From Vitellaria paradoxa (taxonomy: Eukaryota > Streptophyta > Magnoliopsida > Ericales > Sapotaceae): a stretch of 64,000 bases of DNA. Numbering within the stretch: the stretch's first letter is position 1; the number at the start of each line of letters is the position of its first letter. A model generated the notes under the pieces. That model was not told the DNA's origin and did no database searches. It was given only the letters and a program-made list of their open reading frames with translations. Where the stretch lies: NCBI GenBank assembly GCA_019916065.1, contig CM034237.1, positions 22,031,752-22,095,751 of the forward strand, read 5' to 3'. The position numbers and the translations under genes are program-made. Shown here piece after piece: positions 10,799 to 22,877 of this stretch.

Positions 10799-13653
10799 TG
10801 TCACCCCGAAATCCACAACCGGGCACGTGGGAACAAAACCCAAAAATAAATATCAAACCATGAAAAATGTACCATATCAGAGCGGAAGCTAATTAAAGTA
10901 AATATTATTCAATTTCTTGAATACTCAAAATAACTTTAAGATGCCCTCAAAATGGGCTACAAAACCATGCCACAAATATGGGCCTAAGTCAAAACTCCAT
11001 TACATTATAATGTAAATTTTGGAATGCAAAATAAAACAAATCATCCAGCTATCACAACCCAAGATGGCTAGCTAACCCACTGGTCCATCACGAGCATCAA
11101 CCCCTGCATCTAAGTGGTAAGCACTAAATTCCACGTGTGCTAGAGAGTGTTCATAAAATACAATTTCTTAATCATGCAATGCTTTAAACACTAATTAATA
11201 AGAAAAGAAGTTAAAAATCTTAAGATTTTCAAAATAGCCATATTTAATCATTACATTCAAATTATAAAGTTACTTAGCCATGATCCCGTAGTCTCATGCT
11301 AAAAATAAATCATATCACTTCATTCATATCACCACACACCAATATCATACTATGGGTCAGGTACTCTGCAAGTTTAGTCTGTGGCCTCAGAACTAAATCC
11401 AAAATAAATCCCCAGGCCTAAGCCGTGGGGTACAACTAGTCCCGCAGTCCTAGATGTACTCATCACATCCCCAGATCTCAGTCATGGGGTACAATTGGTC
11501 CCGCAGTCCCAAATGTACTCATCACATCCCCAAACCTCAATCATGGGGTACATTTGGTCCCGCAGTCCCAAATGTACTCATTTGCCTTAGTAGGCAAACC
11601 GGTCCCGCAGTCCCAGTACTAAATATACGCTATAATAAGTCGTATATACATTTCGTAGGTTTCTAGCCTACTGGTTATGCTAACCACCCTGCGTAGGTTT
11701 TGGGGCTTTCAACCCTTGGGCTCTAGAACCCACTCTTTCTAGTACCCTTAATGACCCCAATAACCCAAAAATCAAATCTCAAGTAATTCTTTTATTAACA
11801 GCACAACATACACAAAAGTTCTCCCTAATTTGATTTTTTTGTGTGTTCTTCCCTTTACTTTATAAGTTTTATGAAGTGTGAATGTGTTTCGGGCCTAAGT
11901 TTCATGTTGCCCTTTCATAAAAATATTCTCATACAAGATTTATCAAATAAATATATGCAACCATATTCAGGAATATATATATACAGCTAGCTTGGTAAAT
12001 AAAATTTTATATCAAGCATGTCATGACAATAAGGATTCAAGACATAAAGTTTGATAATTCATTAAAAATAGAAAACGAAATATTTTACACTAATTCAAAA
12101 GCCTAAAATACTTATAATTAAGTCTAGTTTCATAAAAACAAGATTTAAAATTTATTCATAAAGTCATCTATATGCATATTTTAAAAATACTAAATGGGTA
12201 TTTCTGTTAGAACCATACAAATAGCTCACTTTCACGATTTTTTACAAAATTCATTTTTTATCTAAAAACTTTGAACTTTTCACAGAAAGCTCATTAATAT
12301 ATGTAGTTTAACATATAAAATTTCAGAAATTATATCAACTTTTATTTATACCTTTTATACCAAATATCTACGGCTATCAGTACAGCAATGTAAACCAAAC
12401 AGCCAAGTTTCAATATTTTTATAAAATAACATATTACTCAAAAATTTATACAAAATTTACTGCAGAATCTCTAACATGTCTAGGTTCATATAAAATTTTA
12501 TAAATTAATTTAATCTCTAGGTATCATTTTTATATCAAAAATCAAACTCCTGTCAGCACAGTAATTTAAAACAAATAGTCATCTTTCACGATTTTTGTAA
12601 AATCCATTTTAACTCAAAAAAAATAAGATTTTTATTGGATGCTATTTTGGATATGTACTCCCATACAAAAAAATATCAAAAATTAATTCAATCTCTAAGT
12701 ATGAATTTCATATAAAAATAGTGTGCGATCCAGGTACAAAAATCCCAACCGATCAGTCAAGTTTGACTATTTTTAATAAATTCATTTAAATTCCAAAAAT
12801 CATGAAATTTTTACAGGTAACTCGTCTACATGTCTAACTTAACATATAAAATTTTCATAAATTAAATCGATCTCTAAGTTTGATTTTTATGGAAAAATAG
12901 TGTACCTATTTCAGTGTGAAAGTTTCAGAATTTCACATAATCAAGAAATCAATTCATAAATCAAGCTTTTCATATCTTGCACACACATATATATACATGA
13001 CATGATAAAAAAACATTATATCAAATAAACACAATTCCACTACCTCGAATTATATACGTCGAAAATATATAAAACCCCAAATAAAATACCAACTCAAGTT
13101 GGCCATACGAGTAGTCTCCGTCGAATTCGCTCCAAATTTTCTCTACAATCACGTTCGCCTTTTCTTCCAACAATAAATGGTAGGCACTACTCCCTTATTT
13201 TATTACATATGTATATATATTTTTCACACAGAAAGGAAGAAGATGGGAAAGAAAACAATGAAAAACAATGAAAACAATGCAATTATGTAGATATAAGTTA
13301 CAAACGCTCCTCTCTCCTACTAGGTGCATGCACCATCATAAACCTCCATAATTTCTCCTATAACTCCCACCACCTGCCAACTCTTAGCCTCCCTCATTAT
13401 AATTATTTTTCAGCCACCTCTTTAATCCAATGGGAAAACACAGCACAATATACATACATACATGTCACTGTTCACACACACAAATACAAATAAACAAAAA
13501 TTAATGTAAGCACACTTAATGCATATAACAAAAAAAAATTAATTAATTAATTAATTAACACAAGATCAATATACATAAAATATAAATGGCGGTCCAAAAT
13601 ATTATAATTTTAAAATATTATAATTTAAAAACCAAAAATTTCGGGTCTTTACA
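10799..13653 (-). repeat. Gypsy 5' LTR (2,855 bp)
   Basis: Full-length partner of 2854-5730, differing by scattered point changes and indels. It ends TCTTTACA at 13653, directly before the CTAAG target duplication (13654-13658). Confidence 0.95.
11410..11585 (-). repeat. Three 59-bp tandem repeats in the 5' LTR
   Basis: CCCCA-initiated units begin at 11410, 11469 and 11528 (period 59, 59). They are homologous to the array at 3476 in the other LTR. Confidence 0.9.
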
Positions 13654-13658
13654 CTAAG

Positions 13659-14200
13659 GCAAGAGGATCCTCTATCACCTAATTTATTTATTTTGTGTGC
13701 TGAAGCTCTATCAGCATCCTTAACTTATTTGAGTAGTCAAAAAGTGTGTAGAAGAGTTTCAATTGTAAGGAGGGATCAGAGGTATTACATTTATTTTTTG
13801 CTGATGATAGTTTTACATTTCAGGAGTTTAGCATGGAATTTGTTCTTTGTCTAAAATGGATCCTCAATGCTTATTGTGATCAGGCTAGACAACTGATTAA
13901 TCTTAGTGAGTCTAAAATAGTGGTTTCACCTTCTATGCCTGAATTAGAGAGGAATTTCTTACAATAAGAGTTGAATATTAAAATTGTGAAGAAGTTAGGA
14001 AAATAAATATTAAAATTGTGAAGAAGTTAGGAAAATATTTGGGATCATTGGTGGATTTCTCTCTTCAAAATTTAGTATATTCAAGGGGCCGGAGCAAAAG
14101 GTATTAAAGAAAATTCAAAATTTGAAAGTTCCTCTCTTGTCATTTGGAGGGAGAGTTGTATTGGTCAAACTTTGATCTATAGATTTTTTAGAACAAAATA
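13659..14200 (+). pseudogene. L1 LINE reverse transcriptase, C-terminal half
   Basis: This resumes the LINE reading interrupted at 2848. The junction gives LRQEDPLSPNLFILCAEALS, RT motif B, which normally starts GLRQGDPLSP. It continues to LFFADDS at 13791-13811, motif C with both catalytic aspartates kept. Later blocks include DARQLINLSESK and VKKLGKYLGS (about 13888-14045). Stops and a 32-bp duplication break the frame. The L1 C-terminus (RNase H or zinc-knuckle part) is not seen after about 14200, so the LINE ends or is truncated here. Confidence 0.88.
13974..14036 (+). repeat. Direct 31-bp duplication in the LINE
   Basis: Copies at 13974-14004 and 14006-14036 (period 32) repeat the stretch containing TTGTGAAGAAGTTAGG. 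It is a local tandem duplication inside the RT pseudogene and adds a stop and a frame change. Confidence 0.92.
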
Positions 14201-14221
14201 TTGTAAAAAAAAAAAAGGATT

Positions 14222-15010
14222 TCTTCAGACAAAATAATCCATTCATCATTATTTATGAGTCTGGGTCAAGGGTTATGATACACCAAGTCAGCGTTGTCAT
14301 TTATGGATCAATATGCAACAATCACAATGAACCAATATCAGCGTCGTATTTTAGGCTGCTAATCTTTTGGCACGATAACTAAACCCTACACAAGTTTAGG
14401 GACTCTCAATCCAAGAGTAATCATGTACCTTCTTGTTTATTAGTATCTACTAACTCCGAAATAATAACCATCAACAACGTCTTAAATATCAATTCCCAAT
14501 ATCACTATTTTCATAATCAATACATCATGCATAACATATCCCATCAGATCTCTAATTGTGGTTCACAACTCTTATTTATTCACTTTTCATTACTTTTATC
14601 AAAATAATATCTTCTGAAAACTTTTTAGAAGTGTGGTATCAAAGTTTTAGTAAAGCATTTACTTCAAATAAAGTGGGAGAAAATGTTTATGGGAAAACAT
14701 TAGTCCGGGCACCTGGGGTCCCATGCCTGTGTGCCCGAGGAACTAGGTTAAGGGTAGGTGCGCACGAGGCTATCTTTCCTTGCGCTCGGAGAGGTACATC
14801 CACCTAGACATGAAGGTCTGTGTGCTAGAGCTTCCTCCAGTAGCAAAACCATTTCAGGCTTTGTTATTTTTGTTACCGTTATTCAAATTTTTTAATTTGA
14901 ATTTTTCAGTTTAATAATCATTTCTACAACCATCAACATTTCTAACCATGTACGAGCGCTTAACCATATAATTAATCTGAGGTTTGCGAGTTATAGATTA
15001 TATATTCGAT
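14222..15010 (-). mobile_element. Diverged LTR fragment (probable)
   Basis: No gene is present. Between about 14380 and 14450 the minus strand carries a decayed version of the block seen in the other LTRs (gggttgaaag-ccc-aaacc-cgcag). A GC-rich island at 14700-14830 has GGGCACC and GTGCCCG motifs like those in the LTRs at 32301 and 37239. This suggests an old LTR of that superfamily. Ends and target duplication were not found. Confidence 0.4.
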
Positions 15011-16579
15011 TCACAGTTCACCATCTTCCTCTTTTCAATAGATACATACATATATATATATAAATAACTTATAATAAATGAAATAGGTCGCTAGGAGTAG
15101 GGTTGCATTTGAAATGAGTAAAAGGGCATTGGCGACGACAAAACTTGGTGACTGCCAAAAAAGTAATAATAGCAACCGCTAATTGTACCATAAAATCTAT
15201 TGCGAACCTCTTTTTCCTTCTCTCCTTCTTTTTTTCCCCTCCTTCATCCTTGTTTCTATTGCACCGAATCTACCACCATTCATCATCTCTTTGTCGCTGG
15301 TCGCCGCTGCTAGTGAGTCCTCTCTCTCTCTCTTAAGTATATACCATAGCCACCATATATACTATTCGCTAATTTTATTTTTTGTTTGATTTTCTACCTA
15401 AATGAGGAGGTTGTTGTAGGTACCCATTTTTCTGCTCAAATACGGTTTCAATTATCTTTTTTGCCCAAATACTGATTTTCTGTCCAAATGCCTTTTTTTT
15501 AATGTATTGTTAAGTTTTTTTTTAATACATTGTTTTTTTTTGGTTGAAAATGCCATGCAATGAATCCGAAAAATTTTGAGCTGACTGTCCCCTTTTTTTA
15601 AGTGTTGTGATATTTTTTTTTTTAATTTCTAGTAACTGTTAGTATATTTTTTGTTTGTTGTCTGCTATTTTTTATTTTATCAACATGTTTTTTGTTTTGT
15701 TGTAATAATATTGAATTATATTTTTTTTAAGTATGTTGAAATATATTGTTGATGGATTTTTTGGATAAATATGTTGTTCCGTAAATATGTTGAATATGTT
15801 GTTGTTAGATTTTGTTTTATTGGGTCTTTTTGTAAATATGTTGAAGTGTTGTTGTTGAGTTTTTGGGGTTATCTACGATTTAATATTTTTGCCCTATTGA
15901 TTATTGTTTTGTTATTTTGTTAAAAATTTGCTTTGTTCTTTTGTTGAAATTTTGCTTTGTTGTTTGTTATTGCTATGTTGTTTTATTGAAAATTTGGGAC
16001 TATTTCTAATTTTTGTATGCTGGTAGGGGATTTAATTAGACACTCAATTCTAAAATTTCAACCAAATCAGAAAATTAAAATAATCAATTAATTAAATTAT
16101 ACAAAGAAATTATTAATCAAGTAATGGGGTTAATTATACAGTTTTGACATTGATAACTAATTAAGTAATATAATTTTTATTATAAATTAATTAAATTAAT
16201 TAAAATATATGGAAACAAAATTACTTTAATTAATATGAAATATATTTACTTAATTATGTTAATAATAAAATAATTGAAATAGTATTTATTAAAATAATTT
16301 TAAAATAACTGGTGGTGAGTGGTGACCAGCAGATGGTGGCAGTGGTCAGAGGTGGTGGTAGCCGACAGTGGTAAAAGTTTGGTGTTGGTCGGTCAATGGT
16401 GGTGTGATGGCCGAAATTGGATAACGACCAACTATCCGTGGTTGGAGGTAGGTGATAGTCAGAGGTGGCAATGGTCGGCAACGGTGGCTAGAAGTAGGTA
16501 GTGGTAGTCAGTCAATAATGGTTGGAGGTAGTGGTGGTTGTCGTGGTCGAAGTGGTGGCGACCAATGCCAATTGACAAT
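15011..16579. other. Low-complexity region with possible CACTA fragment
   Basis: No gene. At 15110-15360, sequence with gcgac/gcaaccgct motifs followed by a CT-rich stretch resembles the start of the CACTA element at 20946-21360 and may be a fragment of that family. 15400-16010 is T-rich with many tgttg/tattt runs. 16020-16300 is very AT-rich. 16310-16575 is a GTGG-rich minisatellite-like stretch that resumes at 19309 after the solo LTR. Confidence 0.4.
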
Positions 16580-19308
16580 TGTAATGACCTGAAATTTTTG
16601 GCTTTTTTATTATTTATACTATTTAAAATTATGATATTTGGACCCATTTATATTTTATGAATTGGTGTTAATTTTTTTTTTTATGTTATGTATATGTAGT
16701 TAGGTTATAACTTATCATTAGAGAAGGGAGGTTAAGAGTTGGCAGGTTGTGGGTTATAGGGGAAATTATGGAGATATTAGAGTGCATGCATTGAATAAGA
16801 GAGATGAGGACTCTTGGGTTGTTTAAAACCATCACCATCTATGATATTCCCCCAAGAAAAAAAATTCTACATATTTCATTTGCCCTTCAAATTTAGAGAG
16901 AGGGGGAGAGAGAGATTATGCTATCGGTTGTACGTTGGTAAGATCATAGAGAGATTTTCGAAAAACGCATAATTGCCGTTTCAAAGACAATTACCGGATC
17001 GTGTTTAAGGCTAACTTGAGTTGGTATTGATTTCTTTACACACTGATCGTCTACGTGGTAGTGAGGTAGGTGGGATTGTGTTTATTTGATATAATTTTCT
17101 AATCATGACATGTATATATATGTGTGTGTGCAAGATATGAAAAACATGATCTATGAATTGATTCTTGATTATGTTAAGTTCTCGAACTTTTACACTAAAA
17201 CGGATACATTGTTTTCCCATAAAATCATACTTAGAGATCGATTTAATTCATAAAAAGTTTATATGTTAAATTAGACATGTCAACGAGTTTCCTGTACAAA
17301 TTCATAATTTTTGGAATTTAAATGAATTTATTAAAAATAGTCAAACTGACTGATTGGTTGGGATTTCTGTACCTGGATCAGCACACTATTTTTATATGAA
17401 ATTCATATTAGAGGTCGAATTAATTTTTGATATTTTTAAATATGGGAGTACATATCTAAATAGTTTCCAGTAAAACTTTCATATTTTTTTGAGTTAAATG
17501 GATTTTACAAAAATTGTGAATTTGACTGTTTGTTTTAAATTACTGTGCTGATAGGAGTTTGATTTTGGTATAAAAATGATACCTAGAGATTAAATTAATT
17601 TCTAAAATTTATATATGAAACTAGAAATGTTATAGATTCTACAGTAAATTTTTTTATAAATTTTGAATAATAATTTAGTTTATAAAAATATTGAAACTTG
17701 GCTGTCTAGTTACATTGCTGTACTGACAACAGTCAGATATTTGGTATAAAAGGTATAAATAAAAGTTGATATAATTTTTTAAATTTTTATATGTTAAACT
17801 AGATATATGAATGAACTTTCTATGAAAATTTAAAAATTTTTTGATTTAAAATCAATTTATAAAAAATCGTGAAAGTGAGTTGTTCTGTATGGTTCTAATA
17901 GAAATATCCAATTAGTATTTTTTAAAATTTGTATTTTATGGCTTTATGAATAGAGTTAAAATTTTATTTTTATGAAACTGGAGTTAATTATAAGTATTTA
18001 GGCTTTGATTAGTATAAAATATTTTATTTTCTATTTTTCATAAATTATCAAATTTATATCTTGAATCCTTCTTTGTCATGGCATGCTTGATATAAAATTT
18101 ATTTACCAAACTAGCTGCATATATATATTCCTGAATATGTTTGCATGATATTATTTGATAAATCTTGTATGAGAATATTTTTATGGAAGGGCAACATGAA
18201 ACTTAGGCCCGAAACACATTTACACTTCATAAAACTTATAAAATAAAGGGAAGAATACAAAAAAATCAAATTAGGGAGAACTTTTGTGTATGTTGTGCTG
18301 TTAATTAAAGGAATTACTTGAGATTTGATTTTTGGGTTATTGGGGTCATTAAGGGTACTAGAAAGAGTGGGTTCTAGAGCCTACGGGTTGAAAGCCCCAA
18401 AACCTACGCAGAGTGATTAGCATAACCAGTAGACTAGAAACCTACGAAATGTATATCGACTTATGATAACATATATTTAGTACCGGGACTGCGGGATCGG
18501 TTTGCCTACTAAGGCAAATGAGTACATTTGGGACTGCGGGACCAATTGTACCCATGATTGAGGTCTGGGGATGTGATGAGTACATTTTGGGACTGCGGGA
18601 CCAATTGTATCCCATGACTGAGATTTAGGGATGTGATGAGTACATCTAGGACTGTAGGACTAGTTGTACCCCATGGCTTAGGCCTGGGGATTTATTTTGG
18701 ATTTAGTTCTGAGGTCACAGACTAAACTTGCAGAGTACCTGACCCATAGTATGATATTGATGTGTGGTGATGTGAATGAAGTGATATGATTTATTTTAGC
18801 ATGAGACTACGGGATCATGGCTCAGTAACTTTATAATTTGAATGATATGATTGAATATAGATATTTTGAAAATTATAAGATTTAAATTTTATTCTTATTA
18901 ATTAGTGTTAATAGTTTTGCATGGTTAAGAAATTATATGTTATAAACATTTTCTGAGCACCACGTGAAATTTAGTGCTCACCACCTACTACAGTTGATAA
19001 TGCAGGGGTTAATGCACGTAATGGACCAGTGGGTTAGCTAGCCGTCTTGGATGTTATAGCTGGATGATTGTTTAGTTTGCATTTCAAAATTTAAATTATA
19101 ATGTAATAAGTTTTGATTTGGGCCCACATTTGTGGCATGGTTTTGTAGCCCATTTTTAGGGCATTTTAAAGTTATTTTGAATATTCAAGAAATTGAATAA
19201 TACTTATTTTAATTAGCATTTGCTCTGATATGATACATTTTTCATGTTTTGATATTTATTTTTGGGTTTCGTTCCCACGTCCCCGGTTGTGGATTTTGGG
19301 GCGTGACA
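16580..19308 (+). mobile_element. Solo LTR of the 10.8-kb gypsy family, opposite orientation
   Basis: The 2,729-bp sequence starts TGTAATGACC and ends GGGGCGTGACA. Along its length it matches the reverse complement of the LTRs at 2854 and 10799, including the ~59-bp tandem repeats (about 18480-18690) and the TTGAAAGCCCC block (about 18385). The flanks are ACAAT (16575-16579) and ACAGT (19309-19313), a target duplication with one change. No internal domain is present, as expected after LTR-LTR recombination. It is more diverged than the two LTRs of the full element are from each other. Confidence 0.9.
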
Positions 19309-19313
19309 ACAGT

Positions 19314-19898
19314 AGTCGGGGTGATGATGGATGGTGGTCCAATTTCAAAAAGGCACTGTTCTCTATTGTCACAATCCTAATAATGTCTTCCAGTTGTCAC
19401 AATGAATCAAACACCAATTTGATTGAGCGTTATAGGATGATTTGGAGGTAAACTTTTTACATAAAAATTCAATCATATTAAATTATTTAATATCTTAGTT
19501 TATTATTTTAATTGAAATTAATTTTAATTTAAAAAATAAATCATTTTAATTTGTAATTATTTTTTATTAAAAATATTTTTAATTAATAATATAAGCCATT
19601 TTAATAGGAATTAATTTTAATTTTAATTTTAATAAAATAAATTATTGTAATAACCTATTGTTATTTAATAAAAATAATTTTACTTTAATAAAACATTTGA
19701 ATAGAATAAATTATTCTAATATGATGTAACAGAAGTTTGCAAAGTGTTTTGTTTATGACCTAAATTGATAAGTTGTTTTTGAAAGAAAAATAAAATAAAA
19801 TAAGAGAGCATGAAAACAAGATTTTTGTTTTAGTTTTTTACATTTTGGGCCTAAATTTTTGAATAATGTTTCTTTTCATTTTATTTTTTTTTTCTTTG
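19314..19898. other. AT-rich sequence, nothing recognised
   Basis: A short continuation of the GTGG-rich flank at 19309-19345, then AT-rich DNA with repeated taatttt/ttaataaa strings. No open frame or element signature is convincing. Confidence 0.5.
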
Positions 19899-20945
19899 TG
19901 TTGCACCCTAGATTCCAACACCCGATTATGCGAACAAAAAAATGCATATTACAACATTTAACAATTTTCCTTGTCTAGCTTCAAAGCCATACACACAACT
20001 ATTGAGTAATGAACATAAAAATGAATACATTTATACTTTAAATTTAAGTAAATACCTTAGTCAAAACCAACTAGACAACAAAATTCTAAAAGAAGCTAAA
20101 GCCTCTAAAATTAGGCCCAAATAATCTTCGAAAAATTAAATAGAGATAATTAATATTCATCTCACAAATAGAGGTTCATTACAATTCTCTTAATGAATAA
20201 TGTAAGTCCAAATGTAGGAAAAGAAATAAAACTAATCAAACTTTCAATTTCCGTGTTCAAAAGGTCCAACACGTGACTCAAAATCACTATCTACATCACA
20301 AGCTATAGGGGGATGAACACTAATACCACGTGTGCTCAAAACCCTAATAATAACGATAGTAATATAAATGCAATAATGCCCTAACATGCTATTAATATTG
20401 GACCCCTTCAGGATTTCATTATTCTTGGTGGCTACCCCCTCTTTGTTTTAAGTAGGCATTTAGGATCTGGGATTCTACTGAAGAAAGGGAAAGAATAACA
20501 ATTTTGACTATGAAACATCTTAACACAAACAACAATCTCACACAATAACTTTAAATAAAAAATTAAATTTATTTAGTTATTATTCTTCTTTTATAATTTA
20601 GTCATATATTAACACCACATAACACATCAAAATAAAATAATTTGGTTGTAAGCACTACTGTTTAGTTGTCTCGTAGATACACGACCCAACCAATATGCAC
20701 CATCCGTTGGTGTATGTTTCCTAGGCCGAAACCTAAGAAATATTAATTACACCATCCTTTGGTGTCTACTTTGCAGGTCGTAACCTTAGGAATATAATAT
20801 GTCACCGTTACGCATCTGCTCACTTCATAAGTAGTTACAAGCTTACTAGACTTGATAACCAACTTTGTGTGAGTTTTGGGACTTTCAACCCTTGGGTATG
20901 GCTAAATTTTCAGTACTCTTCAACTGAAACAAAACACATCAAATT
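19899..20945 (-). mobile_element. LTR fragment truncated by a CACTA element
   Basis: On the minus strand the 3' end reads GGGTGCAACA at 19899. The LTR-type block gggttgaaagtcccaaaac is present at about 20865-20900, and an accacgtgtgctc motif also found in the other gypsy LTRs lies near 20320. The 5' part is missing, because at 20946 the sequence changes to a CACTA terminus. It is related to, but distinct from, the 10.8-kb family. No target duplication can be tested. Confidence 0.5.
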
Positions 20946-21480
20946 CACTACTAGAAATTGCATAATTGGCGAGAGAAAATTCGGGCGACCCCTTTTGATG
21001 GTCGCTAAAGGCCTATCAGCGACCACTTTTGGCAATCGCTGATCTGGTGTCACTATTACAGCGCAGGTAAGGATTGGCGATGGGAACATTCAAGTAACCC
21101 TTTATGGCGGTCGCAAATAATTATTTAGCAACCACTTTAAGCAATTGCTAATACTCCACTTATACTCAAGCAGAATGCCCCTCTCTTTTTCCCCTCCCTC
21201 CCTCTTTTTCCTCTCCCTCTCTTCCTCTTTCGCGCTGTCTCCTCTCTCCCCTTTGCCCCTCTTTCCTCCCTGTCGATCTCTCCTCGCGCTAGATCATTGC
21301 TACCGTTGCCGTCGTGTAGGTCCCTCCCTCCCTCTCTCGCTCTTTCTCTCTCCCCCTCTTTAGTTTTGGTTTACTTTTTTTTTTTTTTTGCTAAGGTTGT
21401 TTTGAGCCCTCAAATCCACCACCTTCCTGTCCCTTACTCAGGATTGAATTTTTGGTAAGGATTTTTTTTTATGTACTAAC
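20946..21480. mobile_element. CACTA transposon terminus with subterminal repeats
   Basis: It starts CACTACTAGAAATTGC, a CACTA-superfamily terminus. This is followed by repeated motifs such as gcgaccacttttggcaatcg in both orientations to about 21145 (subterminal repeats bound by the transposase in this superfamily). A CT-rich stretch follows at 21175-21360, as often seen at the 5' end of the transposase gene. No transposase and no matching right end were found, so this is a partial element. The right limit is arbitrary. Confidence 0.6.
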
Positions 21481-21501
21481 ATTTTTTTTATATTGTCTGT
21501 T

Positions 21502-22049
21502 GGCACTGGCAAAGCCACATTAGGGCAAAGGGGGCAAGTGACCCCTGGATTTTGGATGTTAAATTATGAAAATGCCCTTGATATTTTACCTATAATTGAA
21601 AAATAAATTAATTCAAAGTTAGGTTATATTGGCCTTATTTAAAAACTAAGGTAAATTCAAATTTTTCAACATAAAAAGAGTTTATAAAAATTAAACCCAA
21701 GTATTTTTGTGAAATAAAATATATTGTCCTATTACACTATTCAATATTTTGTGTATAATATCAAAAAATATAATATATAACATAATAAATTCTATAAACA
21801 ATAAAAACTTAATAATAATTATAGTTTCTTTTTTCGTAAGGAGAGACATCCTATTAAATCTTAAATACTGTTAAAATAACCAGTTGAACCATTAAACTGA
21901 AAAAAATATAATCAATGGTTTAATATTCAAGAATAATTTTATCTCTCCCTAAAAGCGATATTGTTTATCTCTTACTCTTAGTCCTAAGATAACTTGTTAT
22001 CTCCGTCTTCGATGTACAGTGCCCCCCACTGAAAATTCTGGATCCACCT
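21502..22049. mobile_element. hAT-like MITE candidate
   Basis: The left end reads GGCACTGGCAAAGCCAC followed by GGGCAAAGGGGGCAA. The right end, on the opposite strand, reads GGTGGATCCAGAATTTTC followed by GTGGGGGGCAC. This resembles the GGCGGAGCCA...GGGGGCA termini common in plant hAT derivatives. The flanks TGTCTGTT (21494-21501) and TGTTTGTT (22050-22057) match at 7 of 8 bases, as for an 8-bp hAT target duplication. The interior is AT-rich without a transposase. The termini match each other only partly. Confidence 0.45.
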
Positions 22050-22057
22050 TGTTTGTT

Positions 22058-22682
22058 AGATTTTTTTTTAGGTTGGAGGCAGTGATGATTATCATGCATG
22101 TATGTATATTATTTTTTGTTTATTTTTTATTTTTGGTGAGTCATTTGTTTATTTTTATATACTGTTGATCATGGATGTTGACTAGATTTTGTTGTTGTTT
22201 TGGTTGATCTTGGCTGGATCTTTTGTTTGCTATTATTTTTTTACTTTACTGTGTACTGTAATTTTTTTTTTTTTTGGTTGTTGCATGTTAAATGTAAGTG
22301 TGTACTATAATTTTTATTTTACTGCCTTTTTTTTTGGAAGCACTGCTTTCTGTTTTTTTTTTTTTCTTTTTGGGTTAGGTTAATGGGTAGGAGTGAAAGA
22401 GGTTTTGAAATATTTTGGGTTTTGGTAGTGTTGAGAAGTGGGAATTATTTTTCAATTTATGTTTGTAGCGATTCCAAATTTATTTAAAATAATAAATTTT
22501 TTCAGTTTTATTGAGGAACGTTTAATTTTTTTTTTAAATTGAAAAGTATTTTTAAGTTAAAAAATTTAAAATAACATTAATGCGTAACAAAAAATATAAT
22601 AAAATATAATTTTTTTGTTAATTTATATCTTTATTATCATTCACTAAACCAACTATGAAAATAATTTTAAATAATTTTTTCA
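22058..22682. other. T-rich then AT-rich repeat, no gene
   Basis: 22100-22440 is T-rich. About 22500-22682 resembles the degenerate AT-rich repeat found again at 30760-31580. The RTE LINE therefore appears to have inserted into that repeat. Confidence 0.5.
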
Positions 22683-22877
22683 TGGATTTTGACACCTAAT
22701 GAGATTTCGTAGGAGCGTCCCCTATTTAGCGACGCGTTGTATGGTCTAAGTACAGTGTTAAATAAGCAAGGACTGCTGCATCGGCGTCCGGATGCAGTGT
22801 TAAATAGGTAAGGGTCCTCACATTTTCTTGAACGAGTGAGGGGGGTAAAGAAGCTAGTCCAAAATAGAAGGCTAAGA

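Larger units (their letters stand above)
2854..13653 (-). mobile_element. Complete Ty3/gypsy LTR retrotransposon (Del/Tekay-like chromovirus)
   Basis: The 10,800-bp element has both LTRs (2854-5730 and 10799-13653), each bounded TG...CA on the + strand. The 5-bp target duplication CTAAG lies at 2849-2853 and 13654-13658. On the minus strand the order is 5' LTR, tRNA-iMet-type primer-binding site, gag, zinc knuckle, protease, RT, RNase H, integrase, chromodomain-like tail, polypurine tract, 3' LTR. Integrase after RT defines Ty3/gypsy. Long LTRs and the FPEVFPEDL...PPEREVEF style of RT suggest the Del/Tekay lineage, which is an inference. The polyprotein is cut by many frameshifts and stops. 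The two LTRs differ by scattered substitutions and small indels. The element sits inside the RT of an L1 LINE. Confidence 0.95.

Noticed and set aside
15110..15360. Full CACTA element in this stretch
   Set aside because: Only resemblance to the start of the element at 20946. No CACTA terminus or target duplication found, so noted only as a possible fragment.
21145..21363. 72-codon Ser/Leu/Pro-rich frame as a secreted peptide gene
   Set aside because: It is translated from a CT-rich low-complexity stretch within a CACTA end. No gene support.
22421..22430. tttggtagtg as the right end of the CACTA element starting at 20946
   Set aside because: Only CACTAC and a few A bases match, the flanks ATT and TTG differ, and no subterminal repeats precede it.
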